A stretch of DNA of 64,000 bases from Synechococcus sp. C9 (GTDB taxonomy: Bacteria > Cyanobacteriota > Cyanobacteriia > Gloeomargaritales > Gloeomargaritaceae). The DNA lies in assembly GCF_022984075.1 (NCBI RefSeq), contig NZ_JALAAD010000001.1:1468455-1532454 (forward strand), read 5' to 3'. This document shows positions 53,121 through 62,297 of the stretch, piece after piece. Each line of letters begins with the position of its first letter. Within the stretch, counting starts at the first letter, position 1. Under the pieces are notes generated by a model. The model was not told the origin of the DNA and searched no databases. It saw only the letters and a program-made list of their open reading frames with translations. The position numbers and the translations under genes are program-made.

Positions 53121-53903
53121 CTATATCAGAGGGCGGAGAATCCAGGCTCCCAAACCACTGACCGCCGCCCCCACCAGGGTATTGATGCCATTCGCCCATT
53201 CGTTGGTCAACCAAGGCCATTGCCCCTGCCACGTGGCTCCCACCCAGCTTTCCACCAGGTTGGCGAGGAACGCCGCCCCCACGCAGATGGGAATTCCCAT
53301 GAACGGTACCATGCCTACGCCATAGCCCACCAGGGTCAACCCCAGCCCCCCCCCCAACCCCGCTAGGGTACCTTCCAAGCTGACCGCCCCTTCCGTGCCA
53401 GGGGGAACCGCTTGGAGCGTCGTCAACAAAATCGTGCGGCGACCATAGGCTTTACCAATTTCGCTGGAGACGGTGTCAGTGAGTTTGGCGGCGAAACTGC
53501 CCACAAAGGCCATCTGTAAAGCGAATGTCCAGCTACTGTCCCCAAAAGCGACCCCCAGGGCACACAGGGCACCCACCGCCGCAGAACCCCAGACATTTTC
53601 CGGCCCCCGTGCCCCGCCCCGCTTCTCGGCAATGCCTTTGGTCGCTTTCACCTGGTAGCCCACTTTCGTCACCAGCGACCCCACCCCGAAGTACACCAGC
53701 ACCACCAGATACCCCCGCCAGCCCAGCGTACCCCAGAGGATCACCCCCAAAATCCAGGCATGGACGGCTCCCCAACGGGTCAGGAGGGTCGGGGGCAGAA
53801 GGAACAAGGGGGTAATCAGCACCGTATTCACCAGCACCCCCATGCCCCAGGGGTGGGTGGCAACGGCCAGGAAAATCGCTGGCAATTCAGGGGACAAAGC
53901 CAT
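53121..53903 (-). CDS. DUF92 membrane protein, phytyl-phosphate kinase-like (VTE6 type)
   Basis: Predicted protein of 260 aa with about seven hydrophobic segments. The family core GSFAAKLTDTVSSEIGKAYGRRT and VPPGTEGAVSLEGTLAGLGGG are visible. Plant and cyanobacterial members phosphorylate phytyl phosphate for tocopherol and phytol salvage. It lies 26 nt upstream of the SSADH gene on the same strand, so the two are likely co-transcribed, though no metabolic link is obvious. Confidence 0.87.
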   Translation of the reverse strand: MALSPELPAIFLAVATHPWGMGVLVNTVLITPLFLLPPTLLTRWGAVHAWILGVILWGTLGWRGYLVVLVYFGVGSLVTKVGYQVKATKGIAEKRGGARGPENVWGSAAVGALCALGVAFGDSSWTFALQMAFVGSFAAKLTDTVSSEIGKAYGRRTILLTTLQAVPPGTEGAVSLEGTLAGLGGGLGLTLVGYGVGMVPFMGIPICVGAAFLANLVESWVGATWQGQWPWLTNEWANGINTLVGAAVSGLGAWILRPLI

Positions 53904-54071
53904 ACACAGTCACAGGTTGAGGCTGGGGAAATATTAACCTGGGAAAAACGATTCATTCTAGATTTGCTCCCCATTGTAGGCAAGAATGGCAGGGGAATTC
54001 CCATAGTCTAAGACTGAGTATTAACTCCTTAGAGGGATCAAGGCACTGGGGTCTGCTGGTCAAAGGTAAAT

Positions 54072-54100
54072 TTAACCGTTATTTGGCTATAGGTTATAAT
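54072..54100 (+). promoter_or_regulatory. Sigma-70-type promoter upstream of the small secreted-protein gene
   Basis: TTAACC (54072-54077) and TATAAT (54095-54100) are spaced by 17 nt, with a leader of about 48 nt to the ATG at 54155. The -10 is perfect and the -35 matches four of six. Confidence 0.6.
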
Positions 54101-54154
54101 TATGTTTTGAAAACGGAGACGTGTACATTTTATCAATGGAAATGAAATAGGCGT

Positions 54155-54577
54155 ATGTTCAAATATAGCTCGTTGCTAATTGCAGTGTTCTGTGCGGGAT
54201 GCCTATGGGTACCGGTGAACATTGCCGCTGAAACTGATTTTAATACATTTTGGAAAAAATTTAAAACTGCGGTGGTCAATAGTGATAAGGCCACAGTTGC
54301 GAACCTGACAAAATTTCCGCTTTCCATGCCCTTTGGAGTAAACAGCGTAAAAACGAAAGCTGAATTTGTGAAAGACTATGATAGAATTTTGAATATGGAA
54401 GCCAACGCCAAGAGATGTTTTCAAGCAACTAAACCGGAACAAGAGGGAAAGGGTTATGCCATTTACTGCACCTTCAAAACCCTGCCAGAATCCAGCAATA
54501 ATCGTCCGATTAAATATTATTTTGAAAGGACAAAAATGGGTTGGAAATTTACGGGTTTAGACAATATCAACGAGTAG
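54155..54577 (+). CDS. Small secreted protein, unknown function
   Basis: Predicted protein of 140 aa with a signal peptide (SSLLIAVFCAGCLWVPVNI, cleaved near AAE). The mature region starts DFNTFWKKFKTAVVNSDK and ends FERTKMGWKFTGLDNINE, a pattern seen in small NTF2-like periplasmic proteins whose last strand reads Trp-x-Phe-x-G. Two Cys residues (RCFQ and YCTF) could form a disulfide. It is AT-rich compared with its neighbours and stands alone, followed by repeats and decayed DNA, so it may have been acquired. Confidence 0.7.
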   Translation: MFKYSSLLIAVFCAGCLWVPVNIAAETDFNTFWKKFKTAVVNSDKATVANLTKFPLSMPFGVNSVKTKAEFVKDYDRILNMEANAKRCFQATKPEQEGKGYAIYCTFKTLPESSNNRPIKYYFERTKMGWKFTGLDNINE

Positions 54578-54644
54578 AAACGAGACACTTTTTAGCCATT
54601 CTTAACTTCTCTTACCCCTTTTGGAAAAGCATTTGGGAGTTGAG

Positions 54645-54694
54645 ATACAGTCTTTTAAGTACTTATGGGATACAGTTGCAAGCCCACTTACCGT
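54645..54694. repeat. Short dispersed repeat, family 3 (copy 2 of 2)
   Basis: Contains ATACAGTCTTTTAAGT, ACTTAT and GATACAGTTG, then CCCACTTACCGT, matching 18430-18479. It lies in gene-poor DNA just upstream of the cysK relic. Confidence 0.5.
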
Positions 54695-54802
54695 AGGGTA
54701 ATCACCTAAGAAGCCGTGTAAAAAGAAATGTGAAAGCGAATGGGTCTGAGCGAGTACTTGATGGAGTGGATTCAGCAATACCCAGAAGTTAGGGAACGGC
54801 TG

Positions 54803-54912
54803 GGAACCGTCCTGTCCAGGGGGGTACCGGAGCCCCACAAAATCCAAGGCATTGGGGCGGGGTTTGTGCCGGAGGTCTTGCAGATCGACTTGATTGATGA
54901 AGTGATTCCGGT
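54803..54912 (+). pseudogene. Fragment of a cysteine synthase gene (cysK relic)
   Basis: The frame encodes [20 protein letters not shown] followed by [16 protein letters not shown]. This matches the conserved internal segment of O-acetylserine sulfhydrylase ([12 protein letters not shown]-x-L and DEV) but lacks the PLP lysine domain and everything after it. The surrounding open frame (54740-55180) has no cysK similarity at either side, so this is an isolated remnant left by rearrangement or deletion. Confidence 0.7.
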
Positions 54913-55180
54913 CGTTGGTTTTGATGAAAAGCAGTATTTTTCCGTAATTATCCTGAGCATGGCATATTTCATTAAACGTAATAGGTTGACTACTGTGAAA
55001 AAATTAGCTTTAACTGTCCATCAAAATCATCGAACTGATCCGACTGCTGGTGTGCCTGATCCGATTGAAAGCAGGACGAACCCTGACTTTTTAGGCATAG
55101 GATTCATTACAATGTCAAAGCAACCCTATGATTTCATTTCCGTAAGTATATATCTCAATTACAACGCTACAAGTGTTTAG

Positions 55181-55621
55181 AAGCGTATCTCGTTCAAAAG
55201 TTATGTTAAGCACTATCCGTAAAAGTATCTCCATGTAAGGATTTTATTACAGAAGTGGGAAAGGCTTTTTTTATATTTTATTTATTTTTCTTGTACCACA
55301 AAAATCAAATGATTTATGAGTAAAAATATGATTACAAACCCTTTGTAAACGCTATTTTGAGATAGATTTTCTTCCGAGTGATGTGAAATTGCCATGTGGT
55401 TTTGCATTTCTGGGTGAATAATTGTAGTTAATAACACATTTCAATTGAGCATCAGTGACGGTAATCCCTAAGCATTTGTAAATAAATTCTAAAAAGACAA
55501 TTTTGGGGCAAGTGTCCGTAGGATCACCGTTTACAATTCCCTAAAAGTTCACCTAGCATAAATCTAGTCGAAAGCACTCTATTGGATAATAGTTTGTCCT
55601 TGAACATGAGGTGAGCAAAGT
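55181..55621. other. AT-rich intergenic region upstream of the globin cassette
   Basis: 440 nt with no credible gene or hairpin terminator. The last 20 nt hold an AGGTGAG ribosome-binding site for the globin gene. Candidate -10 sequences (GATAAT near 55585, TAAATCT near 55559) are present without a clear -35, so the promoter of the cassette is not fixed. Confidence 0.4.
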
Positions 55622-56170
55622 ATGGAACCATTAGGCTTTATGGAAACAATCATGCGACGGGTTCAATTAAGTGCGGAGGATAAGGATTTGCTGGTTAAGG
55701 AAGCAGATTGGGGTAAAAATGTTGCCCCCCAAATGGCAGATATTTTTTACGATTATTTAGGGCGAGATGAGGAGATGAATGCCATTCTCAATGCCAAAGA
55801 AGGACGCATCCATCGCCTGAGAGAAACGTTTACTGAATGGTTTCATGAGATGTTTACGGGTATTGATGGCTGGAGCAAAGCCTATGCGGATTCCCGTTGG
55901 AAAATTGGTTTAGTACACGTGCGAATTGGTATTGGGCCTCAGCACGTTGTTCCGGCAATGGCAGTGGTGGTCACGGCGGTCAGGCAACAGTTACGTCGGG
56001 ATCAGAAATCAGAAGCCCTGAGTGATGCCCTGAGCAAAATTTGCATGATTGATTTGGCCTTTATAGAGCAGGCCCATGCCCAGGTATTGTCAGAAGCCTT
56101 GTTCAAAGAAACGGGCTGGACACAAGCGCTGTTTCAACGCTTAATTGCGAAGGGAGCAGAGACGGTATAG
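55622..56170 (+). CDS. Protoglobin/globin-coupled-sensor-type globin
   Basis: Predicted protein of 182 aa, a single haem-globin domain without an output domain. Family signs are the pre-helix VQLSAEDKDLLVKEADW, the RDEEMNAILNAKEGRIHRLRETFTEWF helices, and the proximal-His segment WKIGLVHVRIGIGPQHVVP. Globins of this class bind oxygen, nitric oxide or carbon monoxide and usually control a linked output; here the output must come from another protein. It is the first gene of a cassette with roadblock, GTPase, DUF4388 and hemerythrin proteins, and follows an AGGTGAG site. Confidence 0.88.
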   Translation: MEPLGFMETIMRRVQLSAEDKDLLVKEADWGKNVAPQMADIFYDYLGRDEEMNAILNAKEGRIHRLRETFTEWFHEMFTGIDGWSKAYADSRWKIGLVHVRIGIGPQHVVPAMAVVVTAVRQQLRRDQKSEALSDALSKICMIDLAFIEQAHAQVLSEALFKETGWTQALFQRLIAKGAETV

Positions 56171-56231
56171 CCGGGGTTTAGGTATTGATTAACTACTGAT
56201 TCATGCTGTTTTTTTCGTTGAGGTTTTTCCT

Positions 56232-56627
56232 ATGGCGATTAATGTAACCAAGTTGGAAATGACACTGCAAGAGTTTGTGGCCAATGTCGGCAATGTGCAA
56301 GGGGCGGCGATTGTCTCTCCCGATGGGTTGTCCCTAGCCAGCAGTTTGGCACCAGGGATGGATGATGAACGGGTGGCGGCCATGTCGGCGGCGATGTTGT
56401 CTCTGGGGGAACGCATCGGTCGGGAACTGAATCGTGGGGAAATTGAGCGAATTTTGGTGGAAGGACAAAAAGGTTACGGGATTCTCACCAGTTGCACTGA
56501 AGAATCGGTGTTTTTGGTGCTCACGGACCGCAATGCCAAGTTGGGGATTATCAATTTAGAAATTAAAAATGTGATCGAAGAACTCCGCAAACAACTGCTG
56601 GGATTGGCTCAACCTATTGGTCTTTAA
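56232..56627 (+). CDS. Roadblock/LC7-domain protein (MglB-like)
   Basis: Predicted protein of 131 aa, a single roadblock domain: VGNVQGAAIVSPDGLSLASS, the MDDERVAAMSAAMLSLGERI helix and GYGILTSCTEESVFLVLTDRNAKLG. Such proteins dimerise and act as GTPase-activating or scaffold partners of MglA-type small GTPases. The adjacent downstream gene is such a GTPase (18 nt away), so the two very likely form a functional pair. Confidence 0.92.
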   Translation: MAINVTKLEMTLQEFVANVGNVQGAAIVSPDGLSLASSLAPGMDDERVAAMSAAMLSLGERIGRELNRGEIERILVEGQKGYGILTSCTEESVFLVLTDRNAKLGIINLEIKNVIEELRKQLLGLAQPIGL

Positions 56628-56645
56628 TAGGGGGCACTATCAGTT

Positions 56646-57218
56646 ATGGAAATTATGCGGATTGTGGTTACAGGGCCGGTGGGGGCGGGTAAATCGAGCT
56701 TTATCCGTACCATTAGTGAAATTGAAGCGGTGGATACGGATCGCAAGGCCACGGATGAAACTGCAACTTTGAAAGCCAAAACAACCGTAGCAATGGATTT
56801 TGGCCGGTTGCAGTTTGGGCAAAACGTAGCACTGCATTTATATGGCACGCCGGGGCAGGAACGGTTTGATTTTATGTGGGATATTCTCATTCGCAAAGCC
56901 CATGCGTTTATTTTGCTCGTGAGTTCTCACCGTCCGCAGGATTTTCGTGCCGCTCGCCGGATTTTGGCGTTTATGCGTCATCGGGCGAAAATTCCCATGT
57001 TGATTGGCTTGAGTCATGCGGATAACCCGGCGGCTTGGCCAATGGAGGAAATTCTTGTGGCCCTGGGGTATCTGAGTCCCTACAATCGTCCCCCGACGGT
57101 GACGGTCAATGCCTTAGAAATCCCCTCGGTTGCTCAGGCACTCACAGCATTAATTGAAGCCTACGCCCAGGAGCAGATGGCGGAATTAAATCGCTTAAAC
57201 AAAGATGCTTTCATTTGA
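56646..57218 (+). CDS. Small Ras-like GTPase (MglA/Rup-like)
   Basis: Predicted protein of 190 aa. The P-loop VVTGPVGAGKSSFIRTI starts near residue 7, and the switch II region is GTPGQERFDFMWDI. The G4 motif NKxD is absent; the matching position reads GLSHADN, so guanine specificity may be altered. ATG 56646 or the ATG nine bases later could be used. It is paired with the roadblock protein upstream, with DUF4388 28 nt downstream. Confidence 0.9.
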   Translation: MEIMRIVVTGPVGAGKSSFIRTISEIEAVDTDRKATDETATLKAKTTVAMDFGRLQFGQNVALHLYGTPGQERFDFMWDILIRKAHAFILLVSSHRPQDFRAARRILAFMRHRAKIPMLIGLSHADNPAAWPMEEILVALGYLSPYNRPPTVTVNALEIPSVAQALTALIEAYAQEQMAELNRLNKDAFI

Positions 57219-57245
57219 TGTCCATGAGTTATTTAGGAGCTAGTC

Positions 57246-58106
57246 ATGAAAATTACCGGGTATCTTTCCGAATTTTCCCTCGGGGAAATTTTTCGGTTTC
57301 TCTCCCAAGGTCAAAAAACTGGCCGTTTAACTATTAGGCCAATGGACATGGGTGATGAGATTTCTTCCCTGCCCCTCGCCTCGGAATACTATACTTTTTT
57401 TCATCATGGCAACATTGTGACCTCCACTACTACCCTTGACCAGCAGGAGTTACAACAACTGATTGCCAAACGGGGGTGGTTGCGGATTCCAACGATTCAG
57501 AAAATCTCTCAATTATGTCCGTCGAAGGGCACTTTAGGATTGTGTTTGAAAACCCAGGGTGCTTTGGATGGGGAACAGCTAAAATTACTGTTTAAGCAAC
57601 AGGTACTGACCCCAATTCCCCAGTTATTTAGTATTAAAGAAGCTTGGTTTGAATTTGATGCCAATTATCCCTTACCCTATGAGGAAATGACGGGTCTCAA
57701 GGCAGAACCGATGGAAATTGCTCTAGCGGGTTTGCGGTCTCTGCGGAACTGGACACCCCTACTGGATAAACTGCCTTTACCTAGTTCAACGGTAATCAGC
57801 TTGATCAATCGGGAATTGCCCTATCACTTGAATCAGATTGAGTGGCAGGTATGGGAGCATATTGGGGATACCCTTTCCATTGAACAAATTGCTACCACCT
57901 TGGGACGGCCGGTTGTAGAAATTCAAAAAATTTGTTTCCGTTTTATGGTGATTGGTATTGCTGAGGAGGTAGCGGCGATCACCACCACTTCCGATGAGCA
58001 ACCAACGCTTCGTCAAGAAGTAGAAACCGTTCCGATGACAGGCGTTAGCCATTCATTTTTGCAAGGGTTGTTGACCTTTTTGAAAGGCAAAAAGAATGTC
58101 GCCTAA
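57246..58106 (+). CDS. DUF4388 (PATAN) domain protein
   Basis: Predicted protein of 286 aa. Residues 1-100 form the DUF4388 domain: ITGYLSEFSLGEIFRFLSQG, KTGRLTI and EYYTFFHHGNIV. The rest is helical, with a winged-helix-like part near 200-240 (WQVWEHIGDTLSIEQIATTL) that could bind DNA or protein. DUF4388 occurs in cyanobacterial response regulators such as PatA-type proteins and in gliding-motility modules. Here it is a free-standing likely effector of the GTPase-roadblock pair. Confidence 0.88.
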   Translation: MKITGYLSEFSLGEIFRFLSQGQKTGRLTIRPMDMGDEISSLPLASEYYTFFHHGNIVTSTTTLDQQELQQLIAKRGWLRIPTIQKISQLCPSKGTLGLCLKTQGALDGEQLKLLFKQQVLTPIPQLFSIKEAWFEFDANYPLPYEEMTGLKAEPMEIALAGLRSLRNWTPLLDKLPLPSSTVISLINRELPYHLNQIEWQVWEHIGDTLSIEQIATTLGRPVVEIQKICFRFMVIGIAEEVAAITTTSDEQPTLRQEVETVPMTGVSHSFLQGLLTFLKGKKNVA

Positions 58107-58149
58107 ATAGCGATTGAAAATTTTTTTATGGTTTTTAGGAGGCGTTCAA

Positions 58150-58581
58150 ATGTCTAATTTACCCCGTTTTGAGTGGAATGAATCCCTAAAAGTGGGCGTT
58201 GCCAGCATTGATACCCAACATCGGGAATTGGTGCAGGCGGTGAATGACCTGGCGGATGCGATTGAAATGGGTCAGGGCACGAGAGCGATTAAACAACTCC
58301 TTTCTTTTATGAAATACTACGCCGAGTGGCACTTTGCTCACGAAGAAACGGTGGCGGCACAACACCAATGTCCTGTGGCAGAGGTCAACCAGCGGGCGCA
58401 TCTACAATTTGTCCAGATTTTTCAAGATTTACAACAGCGTTACCGTGCCAGCCAAGCTGATGAAAAAGTCGCACTAGAAATTCACCAGCAGTTAGCCAAT
58501 TGGCTTGTGGGTCACATTCTGCGGGTGGATAAACAAATCGGGGATCACGTCTGCCTGCAAAAATGCCAATCTGCTTCCTAA
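58150..58581 (+). CDS. Bacteriohemerythrin
   Basis: Predicted protein of 143 aa; ATG 58150 follows AGGAGG. Iron-ligand motifs of the four-helix bundle are all present: IDTQHRELV, the HFAHEE segment (H-x3-E), a His in HLQFVQ, and HILRVDKQIGDHV at the end. It binds oxygen at a di-iron site and may act as oxygen carrier or sensor. It closes the five-gene cassette, 43 nt after the DUF4388 gene, and converges with dnaE. Confidence 0.92.
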   Translation: MSNLPRFEWNESLKVGVASIDTQHRELVQAVNDLADAIEMGQGTRAIKQLLSFMKYYAEWHFAHEETVAAQHQCPVAEVNQRAHLQFVQIFQDLQQRYRASQADEKVALEIHQQLANWLVGHILRVDKQIGDHVCLQKCQSAS

Positions 58582-58633
58582 ATTTGCCCACATTTTTGGA
58601 ACTCAGATTTCCCAAATTGACTAGCGTGGTCAT

Positions 58634-61600
58634 TCAACATACCAAGGCTTGACATTCCGCCGGAAAACCTGCCTGGGTCAACGCCTGAGCGGTTTCAACC
58701 CCGTTTTGCACCCGAAATTGGGAGCCAAAGCGCACCTGGATGGGTCGCAAGGGATGGCTGACCGTCGCCACCACTGGTATTTTCGCCATTTCCCCACACC
58801 AGGGTTTCAGAATCTCCCGCAGTTGGGACTGCTTTTGGATGTCTCCCGCCTGCTCCACGGTCAAGGTGAGGCTGAGAATCCGAGCCTCCTGCGCCAGCTG
58901 CACATCCTCCAAAATCAGTTGCATCTGTTCATCCCGTTGATCCAGCCGACCCCAGAGGACGAGGGGCTGTTCTGGGAGCAACAAATCCCCAATTTGGGCA
59001 AATACACTGGGGAACGCCACCGCTTCACAACTGCCGCTCAAATCCTCCAACATAACCACCGCCATCCGGTCGCCTTTTTTGGTGGTAATCGGCTTGATTT
59101 GGGTAATCAAAGCGAGGGCAATAATCGGGCGATTGACCTCTACCTGTTCCAACTGACCTAAACTAATGGGAGCCAAAACCTGTGCCCGTTGTACTAAGGG
59201 TTTTAACGGGTGGTCAGAGATATAAAAACCCAGCAATTCTTTTTCCAATTTGAGTTTTTCTGGAGACGAATAATCCGCCACCGGTGGGGCTTTGGGAGCC
59301 GATAAAATAGGGGTCTCATTGACACTATCCCCCAATAAACTAAAAATGTCCGCCTGCCCCATCGCTCGGTCTTTGGCACGACTATTTGCCCAGTCAAAAA
59401 GCAATTCTAAATCCATCATCATTTGATGACGATTGGGGTGCAATTTATCCAACGCCCCCGACTGGATTAACGCTTCTAATGCCCGCCGGTTCACTACCCC
59501 GGTGTCCACCCGGTCACAGACATCCGCCAAAGATGAAAACTTACCCGTTTGTCGCACCTGTAAAATATGTTCTACCGCCCCCTGTCCCACATTTCGTACC
59601 GCTGTTAAACCAAAGAGAATTTTCCGGCTATCTTTCAGGGGGGTAAAATCCATATCGGATCGGTTAATATCTGGGGGTTCTACTTCGATCCCCATCGTTT
59701 GACAGGTGGCAATATAGCGTTGAATTTTATCCTGATTGCCAATTTGGGAAGACAACAAAGCCGCCATATATTCCACCGGGAAATGGGCTTTCAGATAGGC
59801 GGTTTGATAGGTGACATAGGCATAGGCGGTGGAGTGGGATTTATTAAAACAATACTCAGCGAATAAAAGCATCTGTTCAAATAAATCTAAAGCAATGGCT
59901 TTGGGGATACCATTTTTGGCGGCACCTTCTAAAAATACCTGCCGTTGTTTTTCCATCTCCTCAGGTTTCTTTTTCCCCATTGCCCGCCGTAATAAATCCG
60001 CCTGTCCCAGGGAATACCCCGCCATATCCTGGGCAATTTTCATGATTTGTTCTTGGTAAATAATTAACCCGTAGGTTTCCTTGAGGATTTGCTCTAGCAT
60101 GGGATGGGAGTATTCGACCTTTTCCCGCCCGTGTTTTCGGTCAATGAATTTGGGAATTAGACCTGCATCCAAAGGTCCCGGACGATAGAGAGCTAAAATA
60201 GAGGAAATATCCTCAATATTAGAAGGTTTCAAATCCCGGACAATCTGCCGCATCCCCGCTGATTCTAATTGGAAAATCCCCTCCAATTCCCCCTGGGATA
60301 ATAACTCGTAGGGTTTAGGGTCATCTAAAGGTAAATGATCCAAATCAATCTGAATCCCATGATTTTTTTGAATGAGTTTAATTGCCTGTTGAATTAAGGT
60401 TAGATTGCGCAACCCCAGGAAATCCATTTTCAGTAACCCCAGGGATTCAATGTCCTCCATTGGATATTGGGTAATAATCGCCCCGTCATTATTCCGTTGT
60501 AGGGGCACCAATTCATCCAAGGGTTGGGGGGCAATCACCACCCCAGCGGCGTGCACGCCAAAGGTTTTATTCACCCCCTCAATCCGCATGGCTAAATCCA
60601 GCCAATGGCGCACTTTTTCTTCCTGTTCATACCGGGTTTTGAATTCCGGGGCGGGGGTTTCATCCCCAATCATTTCCCGTAGGCGGGCAGGTTTGCCCCG
60701 AAATACCGGAATATATTTCGCCATCTGATCCGCTTCCCGATGGCTGATGCCTTCCAAAACCCGTGCCACATCCTTCAAAACTGCCTTGGAAGTCATCCGG
60801 TTAAAGGTAATAATTTGTGCCACCCGTTCTTCTCCATAATGTTGGGTGACATATTCAATTAACCGGTCCCGATTATCAATGCAAAAATCCGTATCAATAT
60901 CGGGCATGGATTTGCGTTCCGGGTTCAAAAATCGTTCAAATAATAGCCCGTGATGTACCGGATCAATGTTGGTAATTCTCAGGGCATACGCCACCAGAGA
61001 ACCCGCCGCCGAACCCCGTCCTGGTCCCACCGGAATTTGATGGTCTCGGGCATATTTCACGTAGTCCCACACGACTAAAAAATAACCGGAAAATCCCCGT
61101 TGCTGAATAATTCTCAATTCATAAACCAATCGGTCTTTATAATTAGCCGGAATTTGGTCTCGTTTCACCCCCAAGCGGTCAGCTAAACCCTGCCAAGCCA
61201 TTTGCTCTAAATAGGTATCCACCGTATGACCCACAGGGACATCGTATTCCGGCAAACGGGACTCGCCTAAAATGTTATAGGGTTCGATTTTTTGGGCGAT
61301 TTCTAAAGTGGTTTTCAGGGCAGTTTGAATCACCTCATCTTCTAAATGATCCCGAAAGAGATGCTCCATTTCCTGCAGGGATTTTAGGTATTCGGTGCCG
61401 CTGTAACGCAGGCGTTTGGTTTCCGTAATCAGTTTGCCGGTTTGAATACACAAAAGGGCATCGTGGGCTTCCACGTCGTAACAGGAAATGTAGTGGGAAT
61501 CATTCGTGGCAATATACTTAATCCCCAGTTCTTGGGCGATGTTAATAATTTCCACATTCACCAGCCGGTCTTCTGGGGAACCGTGGTCTTGAATTTCTAA

Positions 61601-62116
61601 ATAAAAATCATCCCCAAAGGTCTTTTGATACCATTGGGCAACTTCCCGGGCTTCCTGATATTTCCCCTGGAGAATTTTTTGGGGTATTTCTCCCCCTAAA
61701 CAGGCGCTGGTGACAATCAATCCCTGCCGATATTCCGCCAGCAGTTCTTTATTGATACAAGGACGGGAAAAAATGCCTTTGCCCTGCACCCCTCGCAGGT
61801 GGGAAATGGTAGTCAGTTTGACCAAATTTTTATAACCTTCCGTATTTTTAGCCAGGACAATTTGGTGATAACGGGGACGACGTTCCTGTTTGGTAATATC
61901 CCCATTAATCACATACATTTCGTTGCCGATAATCGGTTTAATCCCCCGTTCTCGACATTGTTTAATCAATTCAATTGCCCCATACATCACCCCATGATCG
62001 GTAATCGCAATGGCAGGCATATTCAGCGCCACCGCCCGTTCCACCAACTGGGGAATTTGACTGGCACCATCGAGCAAACTGTATTCCGTATGGACATGGA
62101 GACCGACAAAGGACAT
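58634..62116 (-). CDS. dnaE: DNA polymerase III alpha subunit, unsplit
   Basis: Predicted protein of 1160 aa from [20 protein letters not shown]. The N-terminal PHP domain (HVHTEYS, AITDHG), polymerase palm motif ([19 protein letters not shown]), fingers and C-terminal OB-fold ([14 protein letters not shown]) are all on one frame. The site where the cyanobacterial split intein normally sits reads [16 protein letters not shown] without interruption. The protein is complete and active-looking. The start at 62116 is the family-typical one; 19 extra codons upstream are ignored. Confidence 0.96.
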   Translation of the reverse strand: MSFVGLHVHTEYSLLDGASQIPQLVERAVALNMPAIAITDHGVMYGAIELIKQCRERGIKPIIGNEMYVINGDITKQERRPRYHQIVLAKNTEGYKNLVKLTTISHLRGVQGKGIFSRPCINKELLAEYRQGLIVTSACLGGEIPQKILQGKYQEAREVAQWYQKTFGDDFYLEIQDHGSPEDRLVNVEIINIAQELGIKYIATNDSHYISCYDVEAHDALLCIQTGKLITETKRLRYSGTEYLKSLQEMEHLFRDHLEDEVIQTALKTTLEIAQKIEPYNILGESRLPEYDVPVGHTVDTYLEQMAWQGLADRLGVKRDQIPANYKDRLVYELRIIQQRGFSGYFLVVWDYVKYARDHQIPVGPGRGSAAGSLVAYALRITNIDPVHHGLLFERFLNPERKSMPDIDTDFCIDNRDRLIEYVTQHYGEERVAQIITFNRMTSKAVLKDVARVLEGISHREADQMAKYIPVFRGKPARLREMIGDETPAPEFKTRYEQEEKVRHWLDLAMRIEGVNKTFGVHAAGVVIAPQPLDELVPLQRNNDGAIITQYPMEDIESLGLLKMDFLGLRNLTLIQQAIKLIQKNHGIQIDLDHLPLDDPKPYELLSQGELEGIFQLESAGMRQIVRDLKPSNIEDISSILALYRPGPLDAGLIPKFIDRKHGREKVEYSHPMLEQILKETYGLIIYQEQIMKIAQDMAGYSLGQADLLRRAMGKKKPEEMEKQRQVFLEGAAKNGIPKAIALDLFEQMLLFAEYCFNKSHSTAYAYVTYQTAYLKAHFPVEYMAALLSSQIGNQDKIQRYIATCQTMGIEVEPPDINRSDMDFTPLKDSRKILFGLTAVRNVGQGAVEHILQVRQTGKFSSLADVCDRVDTGVVNRRALEALIQSGALDKLHPNRHQMMMDLELLFDWANSRAKDRAMGQADIFSLLGDSVNETPILSAPKAPPVADYSSPEKLKLEKELLGFYISDHPLKPLVQRAQVLAPISLGQLEQVEVNRPIIALALITQIKPITTKKGDRMAVVMLEDLSGSCEAVAFPSVFAQIGDLLLPEQPLVLWGRLDQRDEQMQLILEDVQLAQEARILSLTLTVEQAGDIQKQSQLREILKPWCGEMAKIPVVATVSHPLRPIQVRFGSQFRVQNGVETAQALTQAGFPAECQALVC

Positions 62117-62297
62117 GGGCGCCACCTGGAATGGGGGGTACTTGATTTTGATGCTAATGATACAAAATGGCATTTTAAGACAGAACGAGCGGGTTTGGGG
62201 GGTTCCCTGATCCTGAAATTTTCCTGCATTTTTGGGCGGAATTCCTGGGGAGTTGTGTCACACTGAGTTATCAATTTTTTTGGGAGCGGCACGTCCT

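Noticed and set aside
54740-55180. A 146-aa protein-coding gene
   Set aside because: Only an internal piece resembles cysteine synthase; the flanks do not, so it is read as a relic.
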